From contig CBDDKN010000002.1 in NCBI GenBank assembly GCA_965230215.1, forward strand, positions 806,001 to 870,000: a DNA stretch of 64,000 nucleotides, read 5' to 3'. Of this stretch, positions 42,536 through 51,513 are shown piece by piece. Each line of letters begins with the position of its first letter. The first letter of the stretch is position 1. Source of the stretch: RFSX01 sp965230215. Its GTDB lineage: Bacteria; Bacteroidota; Bacteroidia; Chitinophagales; Saprospiraceae. The notes beneath the pieces were generated by a model. It had not been told where the DNA came from. It worked only from the letters and a program-made list of their open reading frames with translations, and made no database searches. A program made the position numbers and the translations under genes.

Positions 42536-45500
42536 CTAGAAGTCCATTCCCAGACTGAAATAGTATGTAGGATCAAGTATCCTGCCAGTCTCAATCCCCC
42601 AAGCATAGTCAAACTTCAAGTAATACCCAAGTAAGGTGCTTCGGAAACCAAAACCATAACCCATTACAAGAGGATCACGAAAATATCTTGCTGTTACAGC
42701 AACAACAGGATTGTCTGGAGGATTAGAAACTTCAATCGTATTTAGTGGGTTATCTTCAGCATTTGGGCCAATTCCGTACCAGGCCAAACCAGCATCAAAA
42801 AATCCGGTAACCTGGAAGTTTTTGAAAAAGGAATTCCCTGTTGGCCTTCTGCTTAAAAACCTGAACACGGGAACACGCAACTCTACATTACTCAACACAT
42901 ATGAGTTACCATTTCGAATATTGTTTTTAAAGCCTCTGAGGTGCGGTGCCAAAACCTTATAAGAAAAGCTCTCATTGTTAGGAACCGGAATGCTCTCATC
43001 AAATGAATTAAAAAGCCAATTCTCCATACCGCCCAGGTAATATACGATTCGACTTGATCCAACCGACGTTCCTCCCGCTCCTCTTAATGCCAAAACCGCA
43101 TGTCTGAATATGGGTACATAGTGTCTCGCATCAAAACCCATTACAAAGGTATAGGCCTTGGAAGGGTCAAGACTGAAACCATCTACAAAACTCATGTTGA
43201 ACTCATTGATGAATTCTGCATATGCCTTATATCGGGTTCCATTTTTAATATTAAGACTTACATCAAGCGTGTTATCAAATATATACTCGGCCTTAAGGCT
43301 TAATCTTTGTTCATTTACAAAAGGGGCATTCAACGAACCTGGATCTATCGCCAATTGAATATACTTATCAAGCCTTAACGATGTCGTTAATCTTAAGCTC
43401 GTATAGATATCAAAAGGATAGCGCAATTGAAACATACCCAGTATCGTATGACGTCTCTCGCGTTGAGCAGGAAAGACTTCAGGATTCAAAACATTCGTCT
43501 CCGCTTTTCGATAGAATGCAAATCGCTTATCGATTAGATATTTCTTATTATCGAATACGGCAAAATACTCGTATCCATTAAATGTTGTCGGTATTCTTAG
43601 ACCAACTTGGATGTCATAATCTTCAAATAGATCCTTGATGGTTCCGCGAAATAGAATACCCAAGGGTGCATTATTCAGCTCACGATCCATGCCCGTATAA
43701 CTTTCTAGCCCTTCAAACAAAACACTGTTGTCCATGCGGGTTGTGAAGTCCACCAATCTAAACTTAAGTCTGGAAGCTGTAGCACGCATCGGGCTATACT
43801 TGATTATACGCTTCCCATCCTGAATTGAGGATGTGTAGTAATCCTTGAAGTACTTTTCGAATACCGAGAGCTCTTCACCTTTTTCCATGAACGTCTCCAG
43901 TGACTCCAGATTCTCAGGATCTGGAAATTGAGATTGGAATTTGATATCATCAGATAATTGAATCTCATTGTTCTGCTCTGGGTCCTGCAAGAGAAATGGA
44001 ATCTCATTTTCGGGGGTCTCTTGTATTTGCTTGAATTCTGTCGGTTTTGGTTTTAAGCCCAACTCTCTGTCAATGTACTTTTCAAAAACTTTGTAAGAGC
44101 CATCATCGTAGTAGCTGAACAGATATCGATCCGTGTCAGGAAGAATATTGTGTATGATGATGTTTCTTTCAAAATTGGACAAGGGCTTGATCTCTCCTGT
44201 CGTAAGATTGTGCCCATAGGTGTTGAGGATTCCTGAGCGCGGACTCAGATAAGCAACCTCACTGTCATTAATAAGAATAGGTTTCTCTTCACTGTACTCT
44301 TCAGTATCCGTAATCTTGATTAGTTCCTTATTCTTGTCCAGGCCTTTGAGTATATAAATGTCAAATTCCTGAATGGGAAGAATGGTATCTATAAATTGTT
44401 TTTCAAGACTTAAATTGGTCCTGTTTGATCTGAACAAAACAGATCTCTCACCCTCATAAATAAGAGAAGATGCATCCAGGTCATCATAGAAGTCCTGCGT
44501 CAATCTTTTAGAATTGCGAAGGTCAGGCTTGTATATGTAAAGATCAGAATAGCCGTCTTTGGCAGCTGACAATATGTAATCTTCGTCGTCCAAATAATCA
44601 AGGCTATATATTCTTTGATAGTCCTGCGTTAAAAGATCTTCTTCATGTGAGCCATCCGGTACAAATATTTTGCGCAGTTTGATTATATCCCTCTTCTCAT
44701 ATATCACACTCAGCTCTTCTTTTCTTGGATGCCAAGCTATTAGAGGATAGTTATAATCAGATTCCTGAAATGTATTCTTATGTCCTACCCTAAGGTGACA
44801 CTTATCCTCTCCGGTTTGAAGATTCAAAATGCGCAGCTTGGCTTTACCTTTATCATTGCTGACATAAGCCAAATACTTTCCATTTGGACTTTGCTTAAGA
44901 TTACTTACGACTGATCCTTTCTTGTTTTTCAACTTCAACTCCAACAGTGCATCTGTTGGTGTAAATCGGCCTGTTTCCGCCTTATACTTACTATAATAAT
45001 AGTCGTACCAATCCCTTTTTATCTTATCAAAATCTTCACTAAGTATGAAAAGAAATGAATTCTCAAGATTTCTATTAATACGTGTCAGATAGATGATATT
45101 GGCAATGACCGCAGGTTCATATTTTTCAGCCACATAATGCCACATGGAATGTCCTGCCGCTCTAGGGTGTTCGCTTGCAAATTTTTCAAAATCTTCATAC
45201 TTGGGCTCATGCTTGAGCAGGTCTCTTAATTCATCATCGATGAGATAGTCCCAGGGACTGGCAGCATATGCCGTAATACCTTCACCAAACCAGGTAGGCA
45301 GGTTCAAAAGCAAGGCATTTTGTACTATTTCCTGAAAATTGGACCCATATAAAATCGCATTCAAGTAGACCTGTGCGATTCCTTTTTTGATCTGCTTTCT
45401 TAAATTCAAATGGTTGCCATCAAAATGAACAAACATTTTGTAACCCTGAATTTTTGTTGTTCCTGCTCTATTTGTAAAAACCTCTTCAAGCCCAATATTG

Positions 45501-45802
45501 CTTTGTTTCAGATCGGTAAGGTCTATGTATACAATTATCTCAATTTTGTCACTGATGGTGTGCTCCAGTACTTTTTGCACTTCATCGTGATATAGCTCTG
45601 CCATTTGTATAACTGGCTGAGCGATATTTCTTGACTTGCCATACCAGTATGTAACAAAGTTTTCAGTTTCGTATCTTGTCCATACATCAAAGTCATTGTG
45701 ATACTGTACACGGTTTTTGCCGAAAGGCGTATTGATAGCTTGCGCCTTGACCAGGCTGGTGCTTAATATCATGAGACCCGCGATGTATATGATATATTTC
45801 AT
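42536..45802 (-). CDS. Large envelope protein: degenerate peptidase-MA domain, TolB-like propeller, outer-membrane barrel
   Basis: 1088 residues with a signal peptide (cleavage near VKAQ). Three regions are visible: a peptidase MA-like N-terminal domain (about 35-280), a TolB/PD40-type propeller (about 290-560, e.g. LSDL-like YSDLYIYKPD and SPNGKYLAYVSNDKGKAKL), and a C-terminal beta-barrel (about 690-1088) ending in an aromatic YYFSLGMDF, as for BamA-like outer-membrane proteins. The glutamate motif LPTWFGEGITAY (169-180) is kept, but the helix that should carry HExxH reads RKQIKKGIAQVYLN (135-148), so no zinc site is possible. It is probably a non-enzymatic surface or assembly protein. It shares a strand with the peptide transporter. 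Confidence 0.85.
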   Translation of the reverse strand: MKYIIYIAGLMILSTSLVKAQAINTPFGKNRVQYHNDFDVWTRYETENFVTYWYGKSRNIAQPVIQMAELYHDEVQKVLEHTISDKIEIIVYIDLTDLKQSNIGLEEVFTNRAGTTKIQGYKMFVHFDGNHLNLRKQIKKGIAQVYLNAILYGSNFQEIVQNALLLNLPTWFGEGITAYAASPWDYLIDDELRDLLKHEPKYEDFEKFASEHPRAAGHSMWHYVAEKYEPAVIANIIYLTRINRNLENSFLFILSEDFDKIKRDWYDYYYSKYKAETGRFTPTDALLELKLKNKKGSVVSNLKQSPNGKYLAYVSNDKGKAKLRILNLQTGEDKCHLRVGHKNTFQESDYNYPLIAWHPRKEELSVIYEKRDIIKLRKIFVPDGSHEEDLLTQDYQRIYSLDYLDDEDYILSAAKDGYSDLYIYKPDLRNSKRLTQDFYDDLDASSLIYEGERSVLFRSNRTNLSLEKQFIDTILPIQEFDIYILKGLDKNKELIKITDTEEYSEEKPILINDSEVAYLSPRSGILNTYGHNLTTGEIKPLSNFERNIIIHNILPDTDRYLFSYYDDGSYKVFEKYIDRELGLKPKPTEFKQIQETPENEIPFLLQDPEQNNEIQLSDDIKFQSQFPDPENLESLETFMEKGEELSVFEKYFKDYYTSSIQDGKRIIKYSPMRATASRLKFRLVDFTTRMDNSVLFEGLESYTGMDRELNNAPLGILFRGTIKDLFEDYDIQVGLRIPTTFNGYEYFAVFDNKKYLIDKRFAFYRKAETNVLNPEVFPAQRERRHTILGMFQLRYPFDIYTSLRLTTSLRLDKYIQLAIDPGSLNAPFVNEQRLSLKAEYIFDNTLDVSLNIKNGTRYKAYAEFINEFNMSFVDGFSLDPSKAYTFVMGFDARHYVPIFRHAVLALRGAGGTSVGSSRIVYYLGGMENWLFNSFDESIPVPNNESFSYKVLAPHLRGFKNNIRNGNSYVLSNVELRVPVFRFLSRRPTGNSFFKNFQVTGFFDAGLAWYGIGPNAEDNPLNTIEVSNPPDNPVVAVTARYFRDPLVMGYGFGFRSTLLGYYLKFDYAWGIETGRILDPTYYFSLGMDF

Positions 45803-45931
45803 ACACGATTGAAATTAAGGTATTTTAGGCAATGTGGATTAACTTGCAAGAGAAATACGACCAAATTGTTTTATAAATCAACAGATACCTGATTTAAACT
45901 GTTAATAATGATCTTGGTTTAATCTATACCT

Positions 45932-46567
45932 ATGGAGATTGGCATATTCACTTTTAATCCTTTTCAGGAAAACACCTATGTTATTCACGATGATACCAAG
46001 GAGTGTATTGTCATTGACCCCGGATGTAGCAACCATGACGAAGAACAACAACTGACGGATTACATCACCAGTAGAAATCTGAAGGTGGTTATGTTGGTAA
46101 ATACGCATTGCCATATTGATCATGTTCTGGGGAATAATTACGTAGCTAAAACATATGGTTTGAAGCTTTGTGCACATAAAGACGAAAAGGCTGTATTAGA
46201 TGCCAATGTCATGGTATCTCAGATGTATGGCATGCCTTACACTCTTTCACCGCCTATAGAAGTATTCCTTGAAGAAGGCAAGCCAATCAAATTTGGAAAT
46301 ACAGAACTTGAAGTGTTTTTTACACCAGGTCATTCTCCAGCAAGTCTTTCTTTTTTTCACAGACCATCTTCTCAATTAATTGCCGGTGATGTCTTATTTA
46401 AGGGTAGCATTGGAAGAACCGATCTACCTGGCGGAAATTATGATACACTCATTGAAAGCATTAAAACAAAATACTATCCACTGGGTGACGATGTTATTGT
46501 CTATCCCGGTCATGGCCCAGCAACCACATTATTAGAAGAAAAACTGCGCAACCCATTCCTCCAATAG
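45932..46567 (+). CDS. MBL-fold metallo-hydrolase (glyoxalase II-like)
   Basis: 211 residues, a complete metallo-beta-lactamase fold. The first strand (FTFNPFQENTYVIHD) and metal motif NTHCHIDHVLGN (HxHxDH) are followed by TPGHSPASLSFF, the bridging Asp in AGDVLFKGSIGRTDLPGG and the final His in VYPGHGPATT. The pattern fits the hydroxyacylglutathione hydrolase-like/YcbL group, which hydrolyses thioesters. No signal peptide, so cytoplasmic. The downstream barrel gene starts 8 nt after the stop. Confidence 0.94.
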   Translation: MEIGIFTFNPFQENTYVIHDDTKECIVIDPGCSNHDEEQQLTDYITSRNLKVVMLVNTHCHIDHVLGNNYVAKTYGLKLCAHKDEKAVLDANVMVSQMYGMPYTLSPPIEVFLEEGKPIKFGNTELEVFFTPGHSPASLSFFHRPSSQLIAGDVLFKGSIGRTDLPGGNYDTLIESIKTKYYPLGDDVIVYPGHGPATTLLEEKLRNPFLQ

Positions 46568-46575
46568 AAAGATTC

Positions 46576-47235
46576 GTGAAGCTACAACTCAAACATATAA
46601 TCACGCTAGCTCTCTGTTTGACTGCTTTTATTACCGAAGCACAAATCCAGATAGGTGGCCGTGCTGCCTTGCATTTGAGTTTTGATCGGGCATCCACGAT
46701 AAGACTCGATGATGAACTCGACTTCCTTACATATGAGTTGCGGTTTCTGGAGGAAGATATTTCACCTTCCTTTTCATTATTTGCAATCGCCGAAAATGAA
46801 CGCGCCTTCGTACGACTTGAATTGGGCTACAGACAAATCACGAGTCGTTTTAGCTACATCGATTATAGGAAATTTGACAATCTCCAAAGCATCATAGTAA
46901 GACGGGAAATTAAAAGTCTGTACATGCCTGCCTTAATGGGGTTTAAGATTAACGATTTGAAGTTGTCCGCTGGCCCTGTTGTATCCTTTCACTTTCAAGA
47001 TGATAAAGCACTTCAGGCCATAGAAGACCTTGAGGAACGCAACAGAAGATTTGATTCAGGCTATTTGATAGGTGTTAGCTACCGACTCAACAGCCTGATG
47101 ATTGACTTATTCTATGAACAACGCTTTCATGGAACGGCGGAAGGATTATACTACCGTGGTGATAACATACCATTCAAGCAATCAGGCAGATATCTAAGTA
47201 TTGGCTTAAGCTACGTGCTAGATCTTAATCTATAA
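46576..47235 (+). CDS. Outer-membrane beta-barrel protein, GTG start
   Basis: 219 residues starting at GTG 46576, which opens directly into a signal peptide (LKHIITLALCLTAFITEAQ). No in-frame ATG exists before the mature part. The rest alternates amphipathic strands typical of small 8-10-strand barrels (PorT-like or OmpW-like), ending YLSIGLSYVLDLNL. I cannot name the family. It lies 8 nt after the MBL hydrolase gene. The final 11 nt overlap the convergent barrel gene. Confidence 0.75.
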   Translation: MKLQLKHIITLALCLTAFITEAQIQIGGRAALHLSFDRASTIRLDDELDFLTYELRFLEEDISPSFSLFAIAENERAFVRLELGYRQITSRFSYIDYRKFDNLQSIIVRREIKSLYMPALMGFKINDLKLSAGPVVSFHFQDDKALQAIEDLEERNRRFDSGYLIGVSYRLNSLMIDLFYEQRFHGTAEGLYYRGDNIPFKQSGRYLSIGLSYVLDLNL

Positions 47236-47938
47236 GAACCACCCTGCGCATGAAGCGAATCACTAGGGTCAGCTCAATGGTGATGTTTCTAATACTCCTT
47301 TCTGGCAAAGTTGTAGGCTGATTGTTAAATGGGTTCAATACATTACCGATCGCCGGTGATTGATATTGAAATGAAAGGTCCGGACTGATGGTCAATTCAA
47401 GTGCTGGATGAACAAGGTCACCTCCAAGAAATTCGATACCACCTCCAAATGTGATGCCGTATACAAAGTCATTTACATATTCTGGAACTGGAAAGAAAGG
47501 AGATGCAAATCGCTCTTGAATGTCTACAAGGTTATTCGAAAGCTGATATTCAGCCCTGACACCAACAAAATAATATGGTGTCTGCAGTGTCTTGGTAAGC
47601 AGGCGTTTTTTGGCACCCGCCATTAATGATAGGTTTCTGAAATTAAAAGACTGGCCGCTTGTTGTTCCACCAATTTGAAAAACATTCAGACCGCTTCCCC
47701 TTGAATGATACCCAAGCTGCGCAAAAAAACAACCCTTAAAATCAGGATCGAGACTCTCAATAAAAAAGGCCGCGTGATAGTTAAACATGGCTCTTCTCTC
47801 AAAGCCACCCCAGTTTTGAGTCGCAATGGTTGGTCCCAGTTTCGGACCAAAGAAAAAGCCAGTTACTTCTTCGTCCTGCGCACGTAAATCAGAGTTAAAC
47901 AATAATACTGCCAGCAAGATGAGAAAACTAAATCGCAT
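47225..47938 (-). CDS. Outer-membrane beta-barrel protein
   Basis: 237 residues with a signal peptide ending at LRAQ. FFFGPKLGPTIATQNW is the usual first strand of Bacteroidota outer-membrane beta-barrel (OMP_b-brl/PorT-like) proteins, and the strands continue to a terminal ITIELTLVIRFMRR. No specific function can be assigned. It lies 21 nt downstream of the LysM glucosaminidase on the same strand and overlaps the convergent barrel gene by 11 nt; two barrels tail-to-tail are notable. Confidence 0.8.
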   Translation of the reverse strand: MRFSFLILLAVLLFNSDLRAQDEEVTGFFFGPKLGPTIATQNWGGFERRAMFNYHAAFFIESLDPDFKGCFFAQLGYHSRGSGLNVFQIGGTTSGQSFNFRNLSLMAGAKKRLLTKTLQTPYYFVGVRAEYQLSNNLVDIQERFASPFFPVPEYVNDFVYGITFGGGIEFLGGDLVHPALELTISPDLSFQYQSPAIGNVLNPFNNQPTTLPERSIRNITIELTLVIRFMRRVVLID

Positions 47939-47959
47939 GGGTTCAGATTTTCAGTAAAG

Positions 47960-48871
47960 TTAAAATATAAATTCGGCATTTGAAGCAGCTATTGCGCCAT
48001 CAGCAAGACGTTCAAATTGTGGTCTGTTAAGCAGACTGATCTTCTTTCTCAGGTTGATCGTTTCTCCTTCAAGTGGTTCTCCATCTTTCGGAATTCTGTT
48101 CCGCAATCTCAAAGCATTCTCATCTATACCATACATATTGGCTATATCTGCGAGCGTTTCGCTTGATCTAACAATATGAATTTTTGCATTTTGTCTGAAC
48201 ACCTTACTTCTGCCAGTGCTTGTACCTTTCGCTTCGAATAAGTCAGTAGCCCGGTCTGCTGTGACTTCTGGTTCGCTCGATTTTGTATCCTTAGTATTTG
48301 GAATAACGGTGTCATCCATTGCGATTATTTCTTCAGCTTCTGGCGGCAAAGAATGCATTTGATCGAGCGTATACAGTTCGTATTTCTCAATTATCTGAAT
48401 CAACTTATTGCTGTAGGCTTTGTCTGTGGCATATCCTGCTTTGCGCAATCCCTTGGCCCAGGATTTATAATCCTGTGTAGAATAATCAAAAAGGAATGCG
48501 TATCGATTTTGCTTTGTCAGAAAATCACTGTGGGCCATATAAGAATCATGCACAGAATCGAATTTTCTGAAACATGACTTAATCAACTTCCCTTTATGGT
48601 AATCATCATCCTCCCTGTAGAAGGTTTCACCATCCCAGGAAGATCCACACTTAATTCCAAAGTGGTTATTGGCTTTTCGCGCCAGGGTACTCTGACCAGC
48701 GCCTGATTCCAAAAGTGCCTGAGCCATCTTAATACTGGCCGGAATTCCGGTCCTCTGCATCTCCAAAACTGCAATTTGCTTATATTGCGATATATAATTC
48801 AAACTTGGATTCTCAGCTTTCATTGCAACTATAGGACTCAAGCATATCAACACTAAGAACAATCGAATCAT
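47960..48871 (-). CDS. Glucosaminidase with LysM domain (peptidoglycan hydrolase)
   Basis: 303 residues with a signal peptide. The glucosaminidase domain (about 28-165) has GIPASIKMAQALLESGAGQS with the catalytic Glu, NNHFGIKC, and the family's YATDKAYSNKLIQIIEKY end. A linker leads to one LysM module (about 230-280: IHIVRSSETLADIANMYGID) that binds glycan. It should cleave beta-1,4 bonds after GlcNAc in peptidoglycan, in the periplasm, during growth or division. The barrel gene follows it by 21 nt. Confidence 0.93.
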   Translation of the reverse strand: MIRLFLVLICLSPIVAMKAENPSLNYISQYKQIAVLEMQRTGIPASIKMAQALLESGAGQSTLARKANNHFGIKCGSSWDGETFYREDDDYHKGKLIKSCFRKFDSVHDSYMAHSDFLTKQNRYAFLFDYSTQDYKSWAKGLRKAGYATDKAYSNKLIQIIEKYELYTLDQMHSLPPEAEEIIAMDDTVIPNTKDTKSSEPEVTADRATDLFEAKGTSTGRSKVFRQNAKIHIVRSSETLADIANMYGIDENALRLRNRIPKDGEPLEGETINLRKKISLLNRPQFERLADGAIAASNAEFIF

Positions 48872-48946
48872 ATTAGAATTATTTATAATTTATATTTTAA
48901 TCAAAAACAGTGCCTTAATTTATAATTGGCATCAAAAATCAATATT

Positions 48947-49561
48947 ATGGACTTAATGGATCTTCTTAAATGGCAGTTGTCCGATGGCGTTATCAGCGGA
49001 CTTGATCAACAACTAAACATCGGCAACGCACAAAAAACAAATGCGGCATCTCAAGCAGCTTTATCTGTACTTATGTCGGCTTTGTCAAAAAACTCTGCCC
49101 AGTCAGAATCTGCCATCAGCGGCCTTGCAGGCGCCCTTGACAGAGATCATGATGGAAGTATTCTTGACGATGTTGTAGGTCTGGTAACAGGCAAATCAGC
49201 GGTTAGCAAACCCAAAGCAATGGATGGAACGGGAATTCTCGGCCATTTATTGGGTGGAAGACAGAATAATGCAATTGATATGCTTACGCAAATGACTGGT
49301 CTAGATAAAGATCAAAGTATGGGGCTGCTTATCAAGTTGGCACCTATGGTATTGGGTGTGCTGGGCCGTTATCGCAGACAAAACAATCTGGACAACAATC
49401 AATTGTCTGACTTCCTGAGAGGTTCACAAAAAAGATATGTAGAGCAAGACAGAGAGCGATCAATCTTTGAAAAGATACTTGATCAGGATGGAGATGGTTC
49501 TGTTGCAGATGAAGCAGCAAGTATTGGCATGAAACTGCTAGGGAACTTCCTTAAAAGGTAA
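48947..49561 (+). CDS. DUF937 family protein with Ca-binding-like loops
   Basis: 204 residues from the ATG at 48947 (MDLMDLLKWQL), as in other DUF937 proteins; a TTG at 48926 would add seven residues. Two related halves (about 10-95 and 110-200) each hold an Asp-rich loop, DRDHDGSILDD and DQDGDGSVADE, resembling EF-hand or dockerin calcium loops. No signal peptide or membrane helix is seen. The function of the family is unknown. Its stop is 1 nt from the convergent epimerase stop. Confidence 0.83.
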   Translation: MDLMDLLKWQLSDGVISGLDQQLNIGNAQKTNAASQAALSVLMSALSKNSAQSESAISGLAGALDRDHDGSILDDVVGLVTGKSAVSKPKAMDGTGILGHLLGGRQNNAIDMLTQMTGLDKDQSMGLLIKLAPMVLGVLGRYRRQNNLDNNQLSDFLRGSQKRYVEQDRERSIFEKILDQDGDGSVADEAASIGMKLLGNFLKR

Positions 49562-49562
49562 T

Positions 49563-49964
49563 TCACGAGATATCCTCTACCAATTCCACCAGCAATCCAT
49601 TGGTGGTTTTGGGGTGGAGGAAACAAACAATCTTATTATCCGCTCCTCTAACCGGTTCTTCATTCAATAGAACAAATCCTTCCTCAGAAAGTCTTTTCAT
49701 CTCGGATCTGATATCGCTTACAGCAAATGCCACATGATGGAAACCCTCCCCTTTTTTGTCAATGAATTTTTGAATAACCCCGTTTGGATCAGTTGATTTA
49801 AGCAACTCAATCTTGTTATTTCCAATTCTGAAAAATGAGGTCATCACATTCTGGCTTTCAACATGTTCTCTCTTATATGGTTCTACATTAAATAGCTTCG
49901 AAAAAAGGGCTTCACTTTCTTCAAGGTCGCGAACGGCTATTCCAAGGTGTTCTATTTTCTTCAT
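49563..49964 (-). CDS. mce: Methylmalonyl-CoA epimerase
   Basis: 133 residues of the vicinal-oxygen-chelate fold, the family's usual size. Likely metal ligands are the His in IEHLGIAV, the Gln in ESQNVMT, the His in GFHHVAFAV and the Glu in LLVELVED. It interconverts the R and S forms of methylmalonyl-CoA in propionate/succinate metabolism. The mutase genes are not in this window. It stands alone between convergent and divergent neighbours. Confidence 0.92.
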   Translation of the reverse strand: MKKIEHLGIAVRDLEESEALFSKLFNVEPYKREHVESQNVMTSFFRIGNNKIELLKSTDPNGVIQKFIDKKGEGFHHVAFAVSDIRSEMKRLSEEGFVLLNEEPVRGADNKIVCFLHPKTTNGLLVELVEDIS

Positions 49965-50030
49965 TTTCTGAATATTATAACATTGCGGTTAAATCGGAGT
50001 TAAAGATATGAAATGCATACTTTGATCATA

Positions 50031-50038
50031 TAAATTTG
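50031..50038 (+). promoter_or_regulatory. -7 element upstream of the histidine kinase gene
   Basis: TAAATTTG matches TAnnTTTG and ends 29 nt before the ATG at 50068. No TTG at the standard upstream distance, so confidence is moderate. Confidence 0.45.
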
Positions 50039-50067
50039 AAATAAGCTTATTTTGCAAAAGGCTTCCT

Positions 50068-51480
50068 ATGAACAAAAAAATGATATGGGCTATAATAATT
50101 CTGATGAGTATCGCACTCATTGGCATTGCCGTTACCCAGTTCATTTGGATTAAAGCCCAAGTAGATCTCGATGAGAAAAACTTTGATGACAGGGTATTCA
50201 TGGCCCTCAACAATGTCAAATCTCAACTCAAAAGTGATACCGATACAAAAGACTTTGTCGAACAATGGATAAAGAGTAAAAAATCCATATTCGGACAGAA
50301 CGAAACCGTTCTCAATCAATATCTTGGCTCTAACAAACGGAGTATGCGCAGCCTTGCGCTGGAAAGCGCTCTTCAACAGATTTCTCCTGAATACCTTCTC
50401 GAGTCAATAGATAGAAATCGTCTGGACAACTATCTGCGCTCAGAACTGGAAGACCAGGGTATTGATATCAAATATGATTATGGTGTTTTTTCCAATGCCA
50501 CTAATGAGTTTATCATTCGTAATGGTGTTTTCGCTGTGCCTTTGGAGGGTGGCGGAAGCTCAGAAACCAAATTCAACAAAGGACTTGAAAACTCTCACTA
50601 TAAAGTAAAACTCTTTCTCGAAGAGGGTTCTCCAGGATCCCTGAAGGTTTTCTTCCCCAGCAAACGCAGTTTCCTTTGGGCGAAAGTATTGCCATCCATG
50701 ATGACCTCACTGCTCTTCACCGGATTGGTTTTGTTTTGCTTTGCCTACACCATATTTGTGATTTTGCGTCAGAAAAAAGTTTCTGAAATGAAGACTGACT
50801 TTATTAACAACATGACGCACGAATTCAAAACACCCATAGCTACGATTTCACTGGCAACAGACTCCATAACAAATGATTCTGTTATTACACATGAGGAAAA
50901 GGTGAGACGATTTGCCGGAATTATAAAACAAGAGAATACACGCATGCTTGATCAGGTTGAGAAAGTATTGCAGATGGCACGAATCGACAAAAAAGATTTC
51001 CAGCTCAACATCACAGAAGTGAATATAAATGATGTGGTGTTCAAGGCCTCAGAACACGCCAGGTTGAAAGTCTCAAAAAGAGAAGGTGAAATCAAAACCC
51101 AGTTGATGGCTCAAAACCCTATAATGAAGGGTGATATGACCCATATTTCGAATATTGTCTATAATTTACTGGATAACGCCGAAAAATACTCCGAAGAAAG
51201 GCCTCAAATACTAATTTCAACACGCAATGTGCATAATGGCATAGAATTGTCGGTACAGGATAGTGGCATTGGCATGTCAAAAGACTCTATGAAGCATATA
51301 TTTGACAAGTTTTATAGAGTGCATACCGGCAACAGGCATGATGTAAAAGGTTTTGGGCTTGGCCTGAGTTATGTAAAAGCACTTGTGGATGCCCACGGTG
51401 GAACTATTAGGGTTGAATCCGAATTGGACAAAGGGAGTACCTTTACAGTGTATTTCCCGTTTATAAATACTGACAGATAA
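50068..51480 (+). CDS. Sensor histidine kinase (RprX-like)
   Basis: 470 residues. Two membrane helices (about 4-26 and 212-238) bracket a ~185-residue periplasmic sensor. Then follow HisKA with the phospho-accepting His in NNMTHEFKTPIATI (about 250-263) and an HATPase domain with N-box NLLDNAEKYS, G1 DSGIGM and G2 GFGLGLSYVKA. The MTHEFKTPI form is typical of Bacteroidota RprX-type kinases. The response regulator gene is 33 nt downstream and surely its partner. The signal is unknown. Confidence 0.95.
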   Translation: MNKKMIWAIIILMSIALIGIAVTQFIWIKAQVDLDEKNFDDRVFMALNNVKSQLKSDTDTKDFVEQWIKSKKSIFGQNETVLNQYLGSNKRSMRSLALESALQQISPEYLLESIDRNRLDNYLRSELEDQGIDIKYDYGVFSNATNEFIIRNGVFAVPLEGGGSSETKFNKGLENSHYKVKLFLEEGSPGSLKVFFPSKRSFLWAKVLPSMMTSLLFTGLVLFCFAYTIFVILRQKKVSEMKTDFINNMTHEFKTPIATISLATDSITNDSVITHEEKVRRFAGIIKQENTRMLDQVEKVLQMARIDKKDFQLNITEVNINDVVFKASEHARLKVSKREGEIKTQLMAQNPIMKGDMTHISNIVYNLLDNAEKYSEERPQILISTRNVHNGIELSVQDSGIGMSKDSMKHIFDKFYRVHTGNRHDVKGFGLGLSYVKALVDAHGGTIRVESELDKGSTFTVYFPFINTDR

Positions 51481-51513
51481 ATCGTATAGAAGAACTTAGA
51501 AATATTTTACACT

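Noticed and set aside
48926..48946. TTG start for the DUF937 protein
   Set aside because: The ATG at 48947 matches the family N-terminus, so the TTG is unnecessary.
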